Origin: Sporosarcina aquimarina
GTDB taxonomy: Bacteria; Bacillota; Bacilli; Bacillales_A; Planococcaceae
Assembly (NCBI RefSeq): GCF_019748715.1
Contig: NZ_JACLBZ010000008.1
Location: 186,001 to 250,000, forward strand
Length of the DNA stretch: 64,000 nt
Direction of reading: 5' to 3'
The position numbers were made by a program, and so were the translations under genes. Of the stretch, positions 62,907 to 64,000 are shown in pieces (within the stretch, counting starts at the first letter, position 1; each line of letters begins with the position of its first letter). The notes below the pieces were generated by a model that was not told the DNA's origin, searched no databases, and saw only the letters and a list, made by a program, of their open reading frames with translations.

Positions 62907-63734
62907 TCACGAAGCATCTTTTTTGCCGTAATCTTGAAGCAACCAGTCTAACTGACTGTCATAGGTTTCCACATTCGATAGATCGACCTGCAGCTTCTTC
63001 AGTAATTCAAACTTCTCGAACGGTGACATGATTGGTGAAAACCAATAGAAGTGCGTGGTAGGATGCTCTTGCCGATCGGTAGGTATGATGTCTTTCGTCT
63101 CGTAACTCACGTGGTAATGATCCATCCATTGTTCAAACAGTTCACTCTGCGTTTGGTGTTCGGTCTGTAAAGTCAGCCTCATCATTTGAGTGGTATACTG
63201 GATCTCTAAATAAATGGGATTATCAAGAGAAAGTGTACCCGCCAAGACATCTGTTTGTTCATGATCCGAATGGATGGATGGCTCCGCAGCCAACCACTTA
63301 CTACGATAATCCAGAACTCTTTGAGCTACCGTATCAACTTTAAATAAACGGAGCGTGTTGGCCAACCATTCATTGCCCTGTTGTAGCAGTTCAGTGACCA
63401 ACTTCTCGCAGGTTTCATCTTCAACTGACTCCAAGAAATCCATCATCTGTTGTATATGAGGCTTGTGTTGTACAGTCGCCGGGAGTACGGCAGGAAGAGC
63501 AGGCTTCGTCTGTATACTATCAGCTTCGACGCCGTCACGCAGTGCTAGTAACTCTTCCAATAGAATACCAAAGTATTTCGCATATTTTTTGCAGGTTGCA
63601 TTGGAAGCATTTCGTTCATTTTTTTCCAGAAAGCCTATAAAACCAATCGAAATGCCGATCTCCTTACTCAACTGTGGTCTAGATAGGTTTTTGCTTTCCC
63701 GAAGCTCTCTGAGTTTATTTCCAAATTTGTTCAT
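62907..63734 (-). CDS. XRE-family HTH transcriptional regulator
   Basis: 275 residues from ATG at 63734 (GGAGGGTATCAC). Residues 5-65 are a classical XRE helix-turn-helix: LRELRESKNLSRPQLSKEIG with ISIGFIGFLEKNERNAS. The middle part (80-160) is helical. The C-terminal 85 residues form a domain also encoded alone at 59183-59506. No obvious target gene adjoins; the upstream 180 bases to the window end contain its promoter region. Confidence 0.82.
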   Translation of the reverse strand: MNKFGNKLRELRESKNLSRPQLSKEIGISIGFIGFLEKNERNASNATCKKYAKYFGILLEELLALRDGVEADSIQTKPALPAVLPATVQHKPHIQQMMDFLESVEDETCEKLVTELLQQGNEWLANTLRLFKVDTVAQRVLDYRSKWLAAEPSIHSDHEQTDVLAGTLSLDNPIYLEIQYTTQMMRLTLQTEHQTQSELFEQWMDHYHVSYETKDIIPTDRQEHPTTHFYWFSPIMSPFEKFELLKKLQVDLSNVETYDSQLDWLLQDYGKKDAS

Positions 63735-64000
63735 GTGATACCCTCCATTTGATTTTTTGTTGTTGTTTCTGGCTGTAGTCTTGCCACAAAAATTGAAATC
63801 TATTCTCGGACAATGCAAAAAAGTAGAAAGATTGAAAGAGTAGGTGTGTGGTGTGTATACCTATTAGGTGATTGTTGTGGGGACATTATAAAGACCAACT
63901 GGCCCTTCTACAATGTCTGTCGCCATACATAGCGACCGGTGGGTTAATTGATCAAACTATACGGAAATGATGTAGACTTTGTGATTTGGAAAAGAACTTT
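63735..64000. other. Upstream region to window end
   Basis: AT-rich, with a half-copy of the TGTGGGGACATT repeat near 63876. No gene seen. Confidence 0.4.

Noticed and set aside
1-64000. CRISPR array
   Set aside because: The repeated units found (21-base array, 72- and 73-base repeats) have degenerate units without constant repeat plus unique spacer structure, and no cas gene is present.

Overview
The window looks like a chromosomal segment of a low-to-moderate GC, Gram-positive, S-layer-bearing member of Bacillales, probably Planococcaceae (a Sporosarcina or Lysinibacillus type). The reasons are strong purine-rich ribosome binding sites, lipoprotein signal peptides, SLH-domain proteins, a ComK-family protein and Fur-box and sigma-A style promoters. 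The genus is an inference from gene content, not from a marker gene. No rRNA, tRNA or CRISPR array was seen.

Layout. 1-8.9 kb is metabolic: an M20 peptidase and AEC transporter operon, a lipoprotein, and a three-gene catabolic operon (sodium:solute symporter, arginase-fold hydrolase, flavin/Fe-S demethylase-like oxidoreductase). 9-12.9 kb is a small AT-rich defence block: an Abi_2/HEPN gene preceded by a short terminated RNA with its own promoter, then a Septu-like HNH/ATPase pair. 13.2-17.5 kb is an unusual cluster: a DUF3775-like protein, a ComK-family regulator, two DndB/DGQHR-family proteins without any dnd modification genes, and a divergent small sigma factor. 18-21 kb holds a secreted transglutaminase-like protein, an HTH protein whose Shine-Dalgarno lies in a terminator-like hairpin, and an EAL-domain relic. 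21-26.2 kb is a complete five-gene nickel/peptide-type ABC importer under a cobalamin riboswitch, so probably a cobalt importer.

26.2-46.2 kb is envelope and export: a 21-bp phased repeat array, an RND pump with lipoprotein adaptor and a TolC-like protein, three TetR regulators, an HlyD/ABC-2 permease pair, an SLH protein, a DUF3817 protein and a YhgE/Pip-type protein. 46.3-50.8 kb has a theme of iron and redox: a second SLH protein with a near-consensus Fur box on its promoter, a flavin reductase with a Fur-like palindrome on its -35 box, and MsrA; an Rpn nuclease-like gene sits between, flanked by two copies of a palindromic repeat.

51-64 kb is accessory. Its centre is a tyrosine recombinase placed back to back with a large S-layer protein segment that lacks promoter, SD, signal peptide and SLH domains. 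This is the arrangement expected of a silent cassette for S-layer switching. It is followed by a group II intron 5' fragment, a DDE transposase, recombinase relics, a zeta-like toxin with a small partner, a serine-recombinase-like small protein and a XRE regulator whose C-terminal domain is duplicated as a free-standing gene.

The most interesting candidates are the recombinase/S-layer cassette, the ncRNA-Abi module, and the DndB-pair/ComK/sigma cluster.
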